Below, piece by piece: positions 51,826 through 59,597 of a DNA stretch of 64,000 nt. Under the pieces are notes generated by a model. The model ran no database searches and was not told the DNA's origin. It worked only from the letters and a program-made list of their open reading frames with translations. The stretch comes from a bacterium (GTDB lineage: Bacteria > Electryoneota > B3-LCP). Position 1 is the first letter of the stretch. Every line of letters begins with the position of its first letter. Made by a program: the position numbers and the translations under genes. The DNA lies in assembly GCA_026394195.1 (NCBI GenBank), contig JAPKYS010000043.1, forward strand, positions 1-64,000, read 5' to 3'.

Positions 51826-52700
51826 CGCCAGTACTTCAGGAAGAAGCCATTGCAGAATTGATCAGTGAACGTGTATCCAACGTTCCCCTTCTGCCCCACG
51901 TGGTCACCAGACTTCTCGGTATCATGGGTCGGAATGATCATTCACTGACTGACGTGGTGAAAATTGTGGAAAATGATCTTGGGTTGGCTTCAAGAATCCT
52001 GCGAGTTGCCAATTCTGCGGCATTTTCTCCCCGCCAGGGAATCAGCTCTCTGCAACAAGGGATTCTCCACCTCGGAGAAAAAATGGTTGCCGGCATTGCC
52101 ATCGGATCCTGCACAGCAAATATTTTCAACCGTGAATTGATCGGCTACGAAAGCAGTTCCGGAGAGCTTTGGGATCACTGCTTAAGAACCGCCATTGCCG
52201 CAAGAGAAATCACCGCTTCATGCAGTCGGCGGGTATCCACGGATCTGGCTTTTACCGGAGGATTGCTGCACGACGTCGGTAAAGCCATCATTGATGAATT
52301 TCTCAATAAACGGACGCAAATTCTCACCGCGATGTGTGATAAGGGTGAGGGGGGAGATTTCCTCGACGCAGAGCGTGATTCCATCGGCATCGATCATGCT
52401 GACGTGGGTTTTGCCCTGGCTAGGCACTGGAATTTACCGCCCCAGCTTGCTGCGGTGATAAAATTTCATCACCGCCCCGTAGAAGCTGATCCGGCACAAC
52501 AAGAATTGGTCTATCTGGTCCACCTGGGTGACATTTTAGCCATGTTGGGAGGTACCGGAACCGGTGCGGATACGCTATCCTACAAAATCGATGAAGGTTA
52601 CCAGCGTTACTTCCAGTTGGGTAAAGACGGACTGCCGATCCTGCTGCTGAAGATTGAAGAGGAATTTACCCGCGCCAAATCGGCGGTCTTTGCTGAATGA
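51813..52700 (+). CDS. HDOD domain protein of the che operon
   Basis: 295 residues, one HDOD domain: LLPHVVTRLLGIMGRNDHSL, VENDLGLASRILRVANSAAF, GLLHDVGKAIIDEFL and HWNLPPQLAAVIKFHH. The fold is the same as the protein at 6010-6933, though the two are clearly different genes. Overlaps cheD and ends four bases into a possible frame upstream of the next receiver gene. HDOD proteins are frequent in che operons; the role is probably scaffolding or signal modulation. Confidence 0.87.
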   Translation: MATLTPVLQEEAIAELISERVSNVPLLPHVVTRLLGIMGRNDHSLTDVVKIVENDLGLASRILRVANSAAFSPRQGISSLQQGILHLGEKMVAGIAIGSCTANIFNRELIGYESSSGELWDHCLRTAIAAREITASCSRRVSTDLAFTGGLLHDVGKAIIDEFLNKRTQILTAMCDKGEGGDFLDAERDSIGIDHADVGFALARHWNLPPQLAAVIKFHHRPVEADPAQQELVYLVHLGDILAMLGGTGTGADTLSYKIDEGYQRYFQLGKDGLPILLLKIEEEFTRAKSAVFAE

Positions 52701-52711
52701 GAGGATTACCT

Positions 52712-53107
52712 ATGTTCCAGACCATCATCATAGCGGACGATTCAGCCACTGCCAGGATGGTCACCAAACGGTGTCTGGAAATCGCCGGTTATCAACAAGC
52801 CATCTTCCTGGAAGCCAGGAATGGCGCAGAAGCGCTGGAGATTGCGAAGAAAAGCGCCGCTGACCTGTTGGTGACTGACTTGAACATGCCGGAAATGGAC
52901 GGGACGACTCTGTTGAAGAGAATCAAAGCCAGCCCCAGAACGACTGATCTGCCCGTGCTGGTAGTCAGTTCGCTGAGCAATCCCGCCAAAGAAGCTGAAT
53001 TGCTGGCTCTGGGAGCCTTCGCCGTCTTGAGTAAACCCATATCACCCGCGGTTATCGCGGGGATTCTCGGGAAATTAATGGAACAGCCACAATGGGGGCA
53101 GTTATGA
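52712..53107 (+). CDS. CheY-like receiver
   Basis: 131 residues from the ATG at 52712 (MFQTIIIADDSATARM), preceded by GAGAGGA; an in-frame ATG five codons earlier overlaps the HDOD stop and has no SD. Receiver residues are intact: IIIADDSA, LLVTDLNMPEMDG, VVSSLS and the Lys in LSKPISPAV. Stand-alone receiver that probably competes with or supplements the CheY at 53688 as a CheA target or phosphate sink. Its stop overlaps the next ATG. Confidence 0.9.
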   Translation: MFQTIIIADDSATARMVTKRCLEIAGYQQAIFLEARNGAEALEIAKKSAADLLVTDLNMPEMDGTTLLKRIKASPRTTDLPVLVVSSLSNPAKEAELLALGAFAVLSKPISPAVIAGILGKLMEQPQWGQL

Positions 53108-53691
53108 GTGATATATCGAGGGAGATGGAGGCTGCTCTGGTCGATTCTGTCAGCCGCACCATGGAAGACATGGCTTTTGAACAGATCGAACAGCTCAGTG
53201 AAGCAGACGCCAAAGCCATCTTGGAAGCTCCACAGATGGGAAATTTCGATGGAGAAAATTCCTACGCCGGGCTCGGTGAGGGGCTGATGTGTTTACCCCA
53301 ATCCAACGAGCAAATCTGGGCAGCTTTGAATCTAATCGATCCGATTCAAGGTGAAATCATCATCGAAGTCCCTCAAGGATACGCTGCCATGATGACTGAG
53401 TCTCTGTTCGGACCGGCTGATGATCCCTATGCGGAAGATCTCCTGAGGGATGCGCTGGCTGAAGTATTGAATACTTTGGCGGGGTTATTCGTGAAAGCCT
53501 TGATTCCGTCGAGTCGCGAATATAGTTTGGGTTTTCCAGCCACTGGCACAGGAAGCAGCCCGAACTTGCAGCCGGGAGCGAAAACCTGGTATTTTGACCT
53601 TAGCGGTCAGATCATGACCGTTACGATGTCAATTGGAGAATTTGGCGAATTTAATCTCGGGGCAGTAACTCAACGTGAGGTAATCTCATGA
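53104..53691 (+). CDS. CheX/CheC-class protein
   Basis: 195 residues from the ATG at 53104 (ATGA overlap with the receiver). The C-terminal two-thirds resemble the CheC/CheX/FliY fold: GEIIIEVPQGYAAMMTESLF then RDALAEVLNTLAGLFVKAL, which has the D-x3-E-x2-N arrangement used for CheY-P hydrolysis. The N-terminal 60 residues are helical and unmatched. Sandwiched between two receivers; probably a phosphatase for one of them. Less canonical than the CheX at 54074. Confidence 0.78.
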   Translation: MSDISREMEAALVDSVSRTMEDMAFEQIEQLSEADAKAILEAPQMGNFDGENSYAGLGEGLMCLPQSNEQIWAALNLIDPIQGEIIIEVPQGYAAMMTESLFGPADDPYAEDLLRDALAEVLNTLAGLFVKALIPSSREYSLGFPATGTGSSPNLQPGAKTWYFDLSGQIMTVTMSIGEFGEFNLGAVTQREVIS

Positions 53692-54047
53692 GAATTTTAG
53701 TCGTCGATGATTCCGCAACCATGCGGCGAATCATCATCAAAGCGCTTAATACTACCGGTTTCAATGACATCACTGAAGCCGAAGATGGGGAAGATGCGCT
53801 GACGAAGCTTGAGGGAATCGACCTCCTTCTGACCGATTGGAACATGCCGGTCATGGATGGTCTCTCCATGGTCAAGGAAATCAGGCGTAACGCCAGTTTT
53901 GCCAATCTTCCAATTATGATGATCACGTCCCAGGCCGCCAAGAAGGAAGTCATCGAAGCCTTGAAAAACGGAGTGAACGACTACATCGTCAAACCGTTCA
54001 CACCCGCGACCCTCGTCGAAAAAGTCCAGGCGCTTTCAGCAAAATAA
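53688..54047 (+). CDS. cheY: chemotaxis response regulator CheY
   Basis: 119 residues, canonical length. RILVVDDSATMRRIIIKAL, phosphoacceptor LLLTDWNMPVMDG, MMITSQAAK and conserved Lys IVKPFTPATL are all typical of true CheY. Phosphorylated by CheA, it binds the FliM N-terminal peptide to alter rotation. ATG overlaps the preceding stop. Confidence 0.93.
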   Translation: MRILVVDDSATMRRIIIKALNTTGFNDITEAEDGEDALTKLEGIDLLLTDWNMPVMDGLSMVKEIRRNASFANLPIMMITSQAAKKEVIEALKNGVNDYIVKPFTPATLVEKVQALSAK

Positions 54048-54073
54048 CCAGAATTCGTAAACAGGAGTAAGAA

Positions 54074-54589
54074 ATGGACGTCAAATACATCAATCCCTTT
54101 ATCAATGCCGTCGTTACGACATTTGAGACCATGATCGGATTGTCCATCGATCGCCTGGACCCGTTCATCAAAACGCATGCGACCGCCCAGGGAGATATTT
54201 CCGGAATCATCGGTTACGCTTCCAAAGATATTATCGGTTCGGTGGCTTTGACATTTCCTGAGGGCACTGCTTTGGAAATCTACCGTCTGATGATGGGAGA
54301 AGTCGTCAACGATATCAACGAAGAGGTCAAGGATACGGTGGGTGAATTAGCCAATATTGTCGCCGGTACGGCTAAAAATGAGTTCTCGAACCTGGAGATA
54401 TCCTATCATATCTCGATTCCGACGGTGGTAGTCGGGAAGAATCACACCATCAGCCACAAGGGCAGTGTTCCGGTGGTGGTGATCCCCTTCCAGATGACCA
54501 ATTTCAAGTTCTTCATGGAAATCAGCATGAAGTTGAACAGCGTGACCTCAGTTTCCCAGCGCATGAGAGCAAAAATGCAGACCGCGTGA
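54074..54589 (+). CDS. cheX: chemotaxis phosphatase CheX
   Basis: 171 residues; AGGAG at good spacing. MDVKYINPFINAVVTTFETM is the typical CheX start, and DTVGELANIVAGTAKNEF carries the D-x3-E-x2-N catalytic pair. It ends with PFQMTNFKFFMEISM. As a dimer CheX hydrolyses CheY-P. Last gene of the che operon. Confidence 0.93.
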   Translation: MDVKYINPFINAVVTTFETMIGLSIDRLDPFIKTHATAQGDISGIIGYASKDIIGSVALTFPEGTALEIYRLMMGEVVNDINEEVKDTVGELANIVAGTAKNEFSNLEISYHISIPTVVVGKNHTISHKGSVPVVVIPFQMTNFKFFMEISMKLNSVTSVSQRMRAKMQTA

Positions 54590-54709
54590 TTCGGCTGATG
54601 AAATATTCTACTTCTAGAAAACAATTTCCGAGTATCGTTCGATCGAGGAGGCTGGATCACCCTCGATCCAGCTTGTACGGAGGCTGTCCCCAAAGGTCGG
54701 AAAAGGTCA

Positions 54710-54780
54710 TTGCGAGCGATAGCGAAGCAATCCGGTGGACCATGGGACGGGATTGCTTCGACTCCTGCGGAGCCTCGCAA
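54710..54780. repeat. inverted repeat with TTGCGAG/CTCGCAA ends
   Basis: Left arm TTGCGAG (54710-54716) matches CTCGCAA (54774-54780), and GCGAAGCAATCC (54722-54733) matches GGATTGCTTCG (54750-54760). The left arm belongs to a string (CATTGCGAGC ... GCGAAGCAATC) that I recognise as recurring in intergenic DNA of many unrelated bacteria. Non-coding and probably mobile or formerly mobile; no transposase nearby. Confidence 0.7.
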
Positions 54781-54805
54781 GGAAGTCTGTCCGAGAATTC
54801 ATAAC

Positions 54806-54924
54806 CACCAGAATAAATTCTGGTGCTCGTATAAATCAATTGGTTAAAACCAATGCCAATGTTCTTCTTTATTTCAGTCGTTTCAACGACTTGATGTCAA
54901 CGAGCACCCGATTTCAATCGGGTG
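54806..54924. repeat. array of four palindromes with TAAA or TTCA loops
   Basis: Stems are CACCAGAA/TTCTGGTG (54806-54825, loop region TAAA), ATTGGT/ACCAAT (54839-54854, loop TAAA), AGTCGT/ACGACT (54876-54891, loop TTCA) and CACCCGAT/ATCGGGTG (54905-54924, loop TTCA). Each has a different stem but the loop is one of two fixed tetranucleotides, so structure rather than sequence is conserved. Same class as 62570-62638. Confidence 0.75.
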
Positions 54925-55002
54925 GGAAAAGCAGGTTGTAATCTTACGTTATAGCATTTCTTGAAAATATTCTCCTATTTCACATATTCAGCACACAAAG
55001 CC

Positions 55003-55076
55003 GTCATTCCCGCAAGTCCCGAAGGGATGCGTCGGGAATCCGACGGCGTGTCAGATTCCGGACAAGCCGGAATGAC
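55003..55076. repeat. inverted repeat with GTCATTCC ends
   Basis: GTCATTCC (55003-55010) and GGAATGAC (55069-55076) bound a GC-rich interior with further pairing. The GTCATTCCCGC motif is another widely seen intergenic repeat of diverse bacterial genomes. No coding content. Confidence 0.65.
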
Positions 55077-55134
55077 ACGCTTTAACATCGGAAATTACTT
55101 TCGAGAACCAGTATAATCCTTAGATTTTCAAAAG

Positions 55135-55169
55135 GAAAAAGCCGCCGGAACAGATTATTTCGGCGGCTT
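55135..55169 (-). terminator. Rho-independent terminator of the DUF4350-like operon
   Basis: On the minus strand AAGCCGCCG (complement of 55161-55169) pairs with CGGCGGCTT (complement of 55139-55147), followed by TTTCC. It lies 25 bases beyond the stop at 55194. Confidence 0.85.
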
Positions 55170-55193
55170 GAAACATTTCATCCGATATACCCC

Positions 55194-57614
55194 CTACTTC
55201 CCCCCCGCGTAGGTTCTCAAGAGATAGCGTAAGTACAGGATGTTATCCTCGAAGGGATCCGCTATGGGGCTTTCCAGATTCAGATTCACCATAAAATCAG
55301 TATCCGGTAAATAGAGCAACCCGCCTTCGCCAACCCTGACGAACGAAACCAGTGGCTTGTCGTAAGCCGTCAGCACTGTTTCAGCCTTGGGGTTGGTGAC
55401 CTTCGTTTCCCAGGCTTTGTGGAAATGTACCGTAAGTTCCTTTGCGTTATCGACTGAAATCGAATCCGATTCGCCCGGCAATTGCACGGCAGCCGATATT
55501 TCTGCCGGACCTAACGGCACATAGATCGGTTCCAGGCCATAATCTTTGAGCAGAGTTCTGGAACCGTCAAACTCCTCCATGCCGCAGCAGAGCACGACCA
55601 GTCCACCCTTGGTCATAAACTCGGCGATTTCCCGCTTTTCGCTTTTGCTGAATTTTTCCGCCGGAGCAATCTCGATTAGAACTCGAGCATCCTTCAGCTT
55701 TCCTGAATCCCAGGATTCCAGCGTTTGCGGCAGCAGCCCGGATCGCATCAGGCAGTTCTGCAATCCCCAGTGACCGTCAATGGAGGTCTGATTGATGGGT
55801 GAACGAGGTGTGTGACTATGGTCGATCAAAGCTCGGGGCCAGGCATTCGCGGTCCAATTTCGGGAGGAATGGTCCAGTTGGCGTCGCACCTGCATTTCAG
55901 CGAAGCTAGCTCCGACAAACAGCGCCACAACAGCCAGGGTCAGGGACAGGTTCGTGGGTTTGCGCCTAAACCATAAAACCAACCCTGCAAGTAGCGATAG
56001 AACGCCGAGCCATTTCCAATGAGATCCGGGGTGTTCGACCGGTGAGAGCAGGTAGAGAAACATCCGATCCACAAAATCTCCGGATCGCACCAACGCGCCG
56101 TTCTGCAGGGTTGAGGTATCGCCGAAGACCAGCACCTTGCCTCGTCCCGCCCGGGATTCTGCGACAAGTACCATGTTGCCCAGACGTTCGTTGGCGCGGT
56201 ACATGAAGTCGCCGAGATAGCCATCCTTGGCATTTGCTGGATTGCCGATATCGGAAAATCCATCCCGTCCGACGATAACCGGATAGGCCGGTGGAAAGAC
56301 CTGTAGTGAAGCGCCCACCCAGATCTGCGTTTCTCCCGCAGAACCGCCGCCATGGCGTTCCTGTCCCAGCCATGCGGTAATGGGGTGTTCAACCGTGACC
56401 ATGGATCCCGCCCACCCGTTGCGGTACGGCTTGGCAGTATCGAAGTTCAGTTCAATGCCGTAGGGTTTCAACAGTCCGTTGGAAGGGTCCCGGATATCGC
56501 CCAGTCCGGTATGGTCTCCTAAGAGCAGAATTGATCCTCCGGCAGTGACAAAGCGGTGGAGGGCTGTTAATTCGCCCGCGCTCAAAGGATCTTTGAGGTT
56601 GATGAAAACCAATACTCCCGCACGGTCCAGCACGGAATTGTCGATAGTATCCGTCATGCTGACCTGGAAACCCCGCCAGCGGAGCAATTCAGGAGCCAGA
56701 CCGAACATCCCGCCGGCATGCTTCCCGTAAAACCCGTACTTGGGGAGGTCCCAGTTAAGATAACCCTGGTTATAGAAAACGATTTCCTTGGTCATTTCCG
56801 CCTTCTCCGCGACGGGAGGGCGGGCAATGAGGAATGCACCCATCAAGCATAACGCCGGAGTCAGCCAAGATCTCTTCCCGAACCTGGACTCGATCTGCGG
56901 CGGATGAAAAATTCCCCATAGGAACGTCACAACCGCCAGCAACAACAGCAGAAACCATTGCAAGTGAACAGCATCATGGAGCCCGCGAAATCCCAGGCTG
57001 CGCAGCCCGCTGTCCAAGGGCGCTTGCAGCCACCAGAAGAGCAGCAACGCGGCTAGTGATGCTAAAACGGCAGCCATCGGAGCAAATATATGGCGCTCAA
57101 AAATGACCGCAGCCAGAGGGAAGCAGATTGCCAATCCTAATAACGGCAGACCCGCAGCGGGGGCTGAGAGGTTTACCGAGGTAAGACCTCGGGCGGAAGC
57201 TGCCGTAAACTCGTCCAGAGGAACCCACCAGCCGGGGAAGTTCGACCATATCCATCCACCTAACGCCGCCAGCAGAGCTGCTCCCATCCAGCGTCTCCCC
57301 CAAATTCCTCCCGCCCAGGGGAGTAAACCCAACAGCCAGAGTCCTTCTGTGCGATGCGCCGCGCCATATGGATTGAAGATCAAGACGGCGCTCAGGATAA
57401 CCCAGAACCATCTCTTCTTGTCGGCAGCCAGGTAGACGGTTACCAGCCAGAGCAGTCCGCCCAGAGCTCGGGACACGCCGGGTAAAAGATAGCCGACCTG
57501 GCAAAATAGCAGGGCGATGCTGATAAACGCCAGAGGTGCAATCAGCTTCGATTTAGCGAATTTTGCCTTATCGACTGTCGTCTTGTCGGTTATTTTCATA
57601 GGATTGATCTTCAT
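55194..57614 (-). CDS. large multi-helix membrane protein with DUF4350/GATase-like domains
   Basis: 806 residues, Trp-rich. The N-terminal third (about 25-265) has eight or so membrane helices with short loops. The region about 270-500 resembles DUF4350/class I glutamine amidotransferase-like domains (VLVFINLKDPLSAGELTALH, VTAGGSILLLGDHTGLGD, GRGKVLVFGDTSTLQNG). A further membrane helix (about 530-575, WLGVLSLLAGLVLWF) and a second similar soluble domain (about 600-800: VLIEIAPAEKFSKSEK, FMTKGGLVVLCCGMEEF) end the chain. Proteins of this layout often assist export, gliding or exopolysaccharide systems, but no function is established. ATG overlaps the upstream HTH gene (ATGA). I do not assign a role. 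Confidence 0.75.
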   Translation of the reverse strand: MKINPMKITDKTTVDKAKFAKSKLIAPLAFISIALLFCQVGYLLPGVSRALGGLLWLVTVYLAADKKRWFWVILSAVLIFNPYGAAHRTEGLWLLGLLPWAGGIWGRRWMGAALLAALGGWIWSNFPGWWVPLDEFTAASARGLTSVNLSAPAAGLPLLGLAICFPLAAVIFERHIFAPMAAVLASLAALLLFWWLQAPLDSGLRSLGFRGLHDAVHLQWFLLLLLAVVTFLWGIFHPPQIESRFGKRSWLTPALCLMGAFLIARPPVAEKAEMTKEIVFYNQGYLNWDLPKYGFYGKHAGGMFGLAPELLRWRGFQVSMTDTIDNSVLDRAGVLVFINLKDPLSAGELTALHRFVTAGGSILLLGDHTGLGDIRDPSNGLLKPYGIELNFDTAKPYRNGWAGSMVTVEHPITAWLGQERHGGGSAGETQIWVGASLQVFPPAYPVIVGRDGFSDIGNPANAKDGYLGDFMYRANERLGNMVLVAESRAGRGKVLVFGDTSTLQNGALVRSGDFVDRMFLYLLSPVEHPGSHWKWLGVLSLLAGLVLWFRRKPTNLSLTLAVVALFVGASFAEMQVRRQLDHSSRNWTANAWPRALIDHSHTPRSPINQTSIDGHWGLQNCLMRSGLLPQTLESWDSGKLKDARVLIEIAPAEKFSKSEKREIAEFMTKGGLVVLCCGMEEFDGSRTLLKDYGLEPIYVPLGPAEISAAVQLPGESDSISVDNAKELTVHFHKAWETKVTNPKAETVLTAYDKPLVSFVRVGEGGLLYLPDTDFMVNLNLESPIADPFEDNILYLRYLLRTYAGGK

Positions 57615-58216
57615 GCGGATGAGTCGTCCGGGAAGAGGTTTTCTGCCTGGGGATATTGCGAATGCCTGTCTTCGAAAGATGATTCTCCCTCATCCTCAGG
57701 TGCGAGGGGTTTTTCTGCTTTCGCCGTCAATTTCCTGGAAATTTCCTGAATGTGTTTCTGCAGGGACCCCGAGAGGCGCAAATATTCTTTTTCTAACTTT
57801 TCCACCCGCTGGCTCAGGTTTTGCAGGAAATAGCGCTGTTCATTGGCGATCACCTGCTGAGCGCGATGGGTTGCTTCAAGCGATCGGCGTAAGGACGTCG
57901 GTCCCGTCGTCTCCGGTTCACCATTGGCCTTTTCTGAGAGCGCGTCCAGAGCCTGCTTGATCTCGGTCCAGTGGGACCTCTCAGACTTCATGCGGTGGAT
58001 CAGCTTGAGGATTTCAAGGGCTTCCCAGCGCAGTCCCTTTCCTCCGCCGGGATGATAGTAACTGCGCAGATAGGCGGCATATTCGGAACGGTAACGCGCC
58101 ACTGTGCTGATGGAAACATTCAATTCTTCGGCTATTTGCGCAGAAGAAAGGATGGCAGAATTCTTGGCGTCCTTTACGCTGGATGAGCCGGCGTCCAGAT
58201 GATCCGGACGGTTCAT
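57611..58216 (-). CDS. MerR-like HTH regulator with coiled coil
   Basis: 201 residues; GGGAGG precedes the ATG. Residues about 20-60 form a helix-turn-helix (LSSAQIAEELNVSISTVARYR) with a following wing (YYHPGGGKGLRWEALEIL), MerR-like. A helical spacer and a coiled coil (about 125-170, LQNLSQRVEKLEKEYLRL) allow dimerisation. No effector domain or Cys metal site is seen. Co-transcribed with the DUF4350-like membrane protein, it may regulate that operon or act in DNA organisation. Confidence 0.72.
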   Translation of the reverse strand: MNRPDHLDAGSSSVKDAKNSAILSSAQIAEELNVSISTVARYRSEYAAYLRSYYHPGGGKGLRWEALEILKLIHRMKSERSHWTEIKQALDALSEKANGEPETTGPTSLRRSLEATHRAQQVIANEQRYFLQNLSQRVEKLEKEYLRLSGSLQKHIQEISRKLTAKAEKPLAPEDEGESSFEDRHSQYPQAENLFPDDSSA

Positions 58217-58376
58217 GACAGCCTCCCAGTATCTCTAAAGCTGGATCGGGAGCGGTTTGGAGATCCGCTGATTTGCTAAGGTTTGTGCCAATATACGACT
58301 AATTTGGCGGAAAAGCAACGGAAAAATCGGCGGTGTAAAAAAGAAGTCGAATATTTCCATAAACTTTAAATTTTCA

Positions 58377-58406
58377 TTGACAATCATCCAATAATAGCTT
58401 TAATTA
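58377..58406 (+). promoter_or_regulatory. candidate promoter of the outer-membrane barrel gene
   Basis: TTGACA (58377-58382) is a perfect minus-35 box; 18 bases later comes TAATTA (58401-58406) in AT-rich DNA. The start would fall about 70 bases before the ATG at 58485, leaving a leader that contains the hairpin at 58435-58462. The rest of the 268-base gap is AT-rich and featureless. Confidence 0.45.
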
Positions 58407-58434
58407 CTAAAGAAAGATAAACCAAACCACCACA

Positions 58435-58462
58435 CCCTGAGCAGTTTTCGACTGCTCAAGGG
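58435..58462 (+). promoter_or_regulatory. leader hairpin
   Basis: GAGCAGT (58439-58445) pairs with ACTGCTC (58451-58457), and CCCT with AGGG flank it (58435-58438, 58459-58462) with one bulged A. It sits 23 bases before the ATG, close enough to affect ribosome access. It matches no riboswitch class I know. Confidence 0.5.
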
Positions 58463-58484
58463 GATCAGGTTCACTGGAGACGCC

Positions 58485-59519
58485 ATGATCAGAACCCTCG
58501 TCTGTTCCCTTGCTGCCATCGCCGTTTTGATCGGCTGCGCCGCTGCTGATGGAATAGACCTCACCTTCGCCCCGGAAGGTGTCCAAACCGCCAGCCAGAA
58601 GACGGAGTTGCTTCTGTCCGACCCGCTGATCAACCAGATCATCTACTATGACAATCCCTTGCTGCTGGCTAAAAAGAGAGAACACTGGGGACTGAATGCT
58701 CCCGGTATGGGAGCGGGCGGATTCAGTGTCGGATTGGAGGCGGAAGTTTCTGGAGTCAATAAATCTTTTAGCATTCCGCTCAAGTACACCTGGCATGACG
58801 TTACCCTGGGTGTTCATATCCCCTACATCTATCAACGCAAGATGTATTATGCTCTGGCGACCAAGGAGGCTTCGGGGTTGGGGGACGTCTCCTTCAATCT
58901 TGGATACGGTCGGGCTAAAAAAGGGCTGGTGTTCAGCGCCACTTTGTTTTCCAAGCTCCCGACCGGGGATGAGAATAAGATGGTCGGTGGTTATTTGGTT
59001 CCGCTGGGCACGGGTTCGCTGGACTGGGTTTTCAATCTTTCCGTGAAGAAATTTCTGGACAAATTCGCCTTTTCCGGCAACGCTTCACTGCGGATCAACG
59101 GTACCAGCGACCGAACGGCGGAAATACTTTTCAACAGCGTCCCTAACACTCCGGACAGCATCGAGACCGTCAACTATGATATCCGCAATGGCAATATGTT
59201 CACCTTGACCGGGTCATTCGATTATTACCTGGGTACCCGGTGGACCCTGGGCACAGTGCTGGCTCTGAGTATTGTGGGGGAAGGTTCAACCGATGCATCA
59301 TATTCGTACAATTGGGGCGCGCCGGGGTATTCCACTACCGGCTTGTCCAACCGGCAGGATATGACACTGCTGGATTTAACCCCCATGGTCTCATATGACG
59401 TTCATTTAACGGATCTTACGCTCATGGCCAAACTGCCGCTGATCACCCGGCGGAATGAAGCGAACCAAGAAGATGATCGCGGTGTTTCTGTGCTGCTGAG
59501 ACTGAGCCGGACTCTTTAG
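58485..59519 (+). CDS. outer-membrane beta-barrel protein (MetA-pathway/DUF3187-like)
   Basis: 344 residues. Signal peptide (about 1-21, VCSLAAIAVLIGCAAADGI); the Cys at about 18 is followed by Ala-Ala-Ala, so a lipoprotein is possible but weak. Alternating hydrophobic strands (FSIPLKYTWHDVTLGVHIPY, SFNLGYGRAKKGLVFSATL, LTLMAKLPLI) with aromatic girdles indicate a small porin-like barrel. The pattern LPTGDENKMVGG resembles the phenol-degradation MetA-pathway outer membrane family. It ends LRLSRTL. TGGAG precedes the ATG. Substrate unknown. Confidence 0.72.
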   Translation: MIRTLVCSLAAIAVLIGCAAADGIDLTFAPEGVQTASQKTELLLSDPLINQIIYYDNPLLLAKKREHWGLNAPGMGAGGFSVGLEAEVSGVNKSFSIPLKYTWHDVTLGVHIPYIYQRKMYYALATKEASGLGDVSFNLGYGRAKKGLVFSATLFSKLPTGDENKMVGGYLVPLGTGSLDWVFNLSVKKFLDKFAFSGNASLRINGTSDRTAEILFNSVPNTPDSIETVNYDIRNGNMFTLTGSFDYYLGTRWTLGTVLALSIVGEGSTDASYSYNWGAPGYSTTGLSNRQDMTLLDLTPMVSYDVHLTDLTLMAKLPLITRRNEANQEDDRGVSVLLRLSRTL

Positions 59520-59597
59520 TCGCGTTCTCTACAGACCTACAAATCTCTGAGTTCTGAGATTGGAATAATGTCAAAGCTACCAATCAGGAGACCATCC

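Larger units (their letters stand above)
54590..55193. other. 604-base intergenic region packed with palindromic repeats
   Basis: Between the converging che operon and the DUF4350-like gene. It holds an imperfect inverted repeat (54710-54780), a four-hairpin array (54806-54924), a second inverted repeat (55003-55076) and the minus-strand terminator (55135-55169). No coding or RNA gene recognised. Confidence 0.7.
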
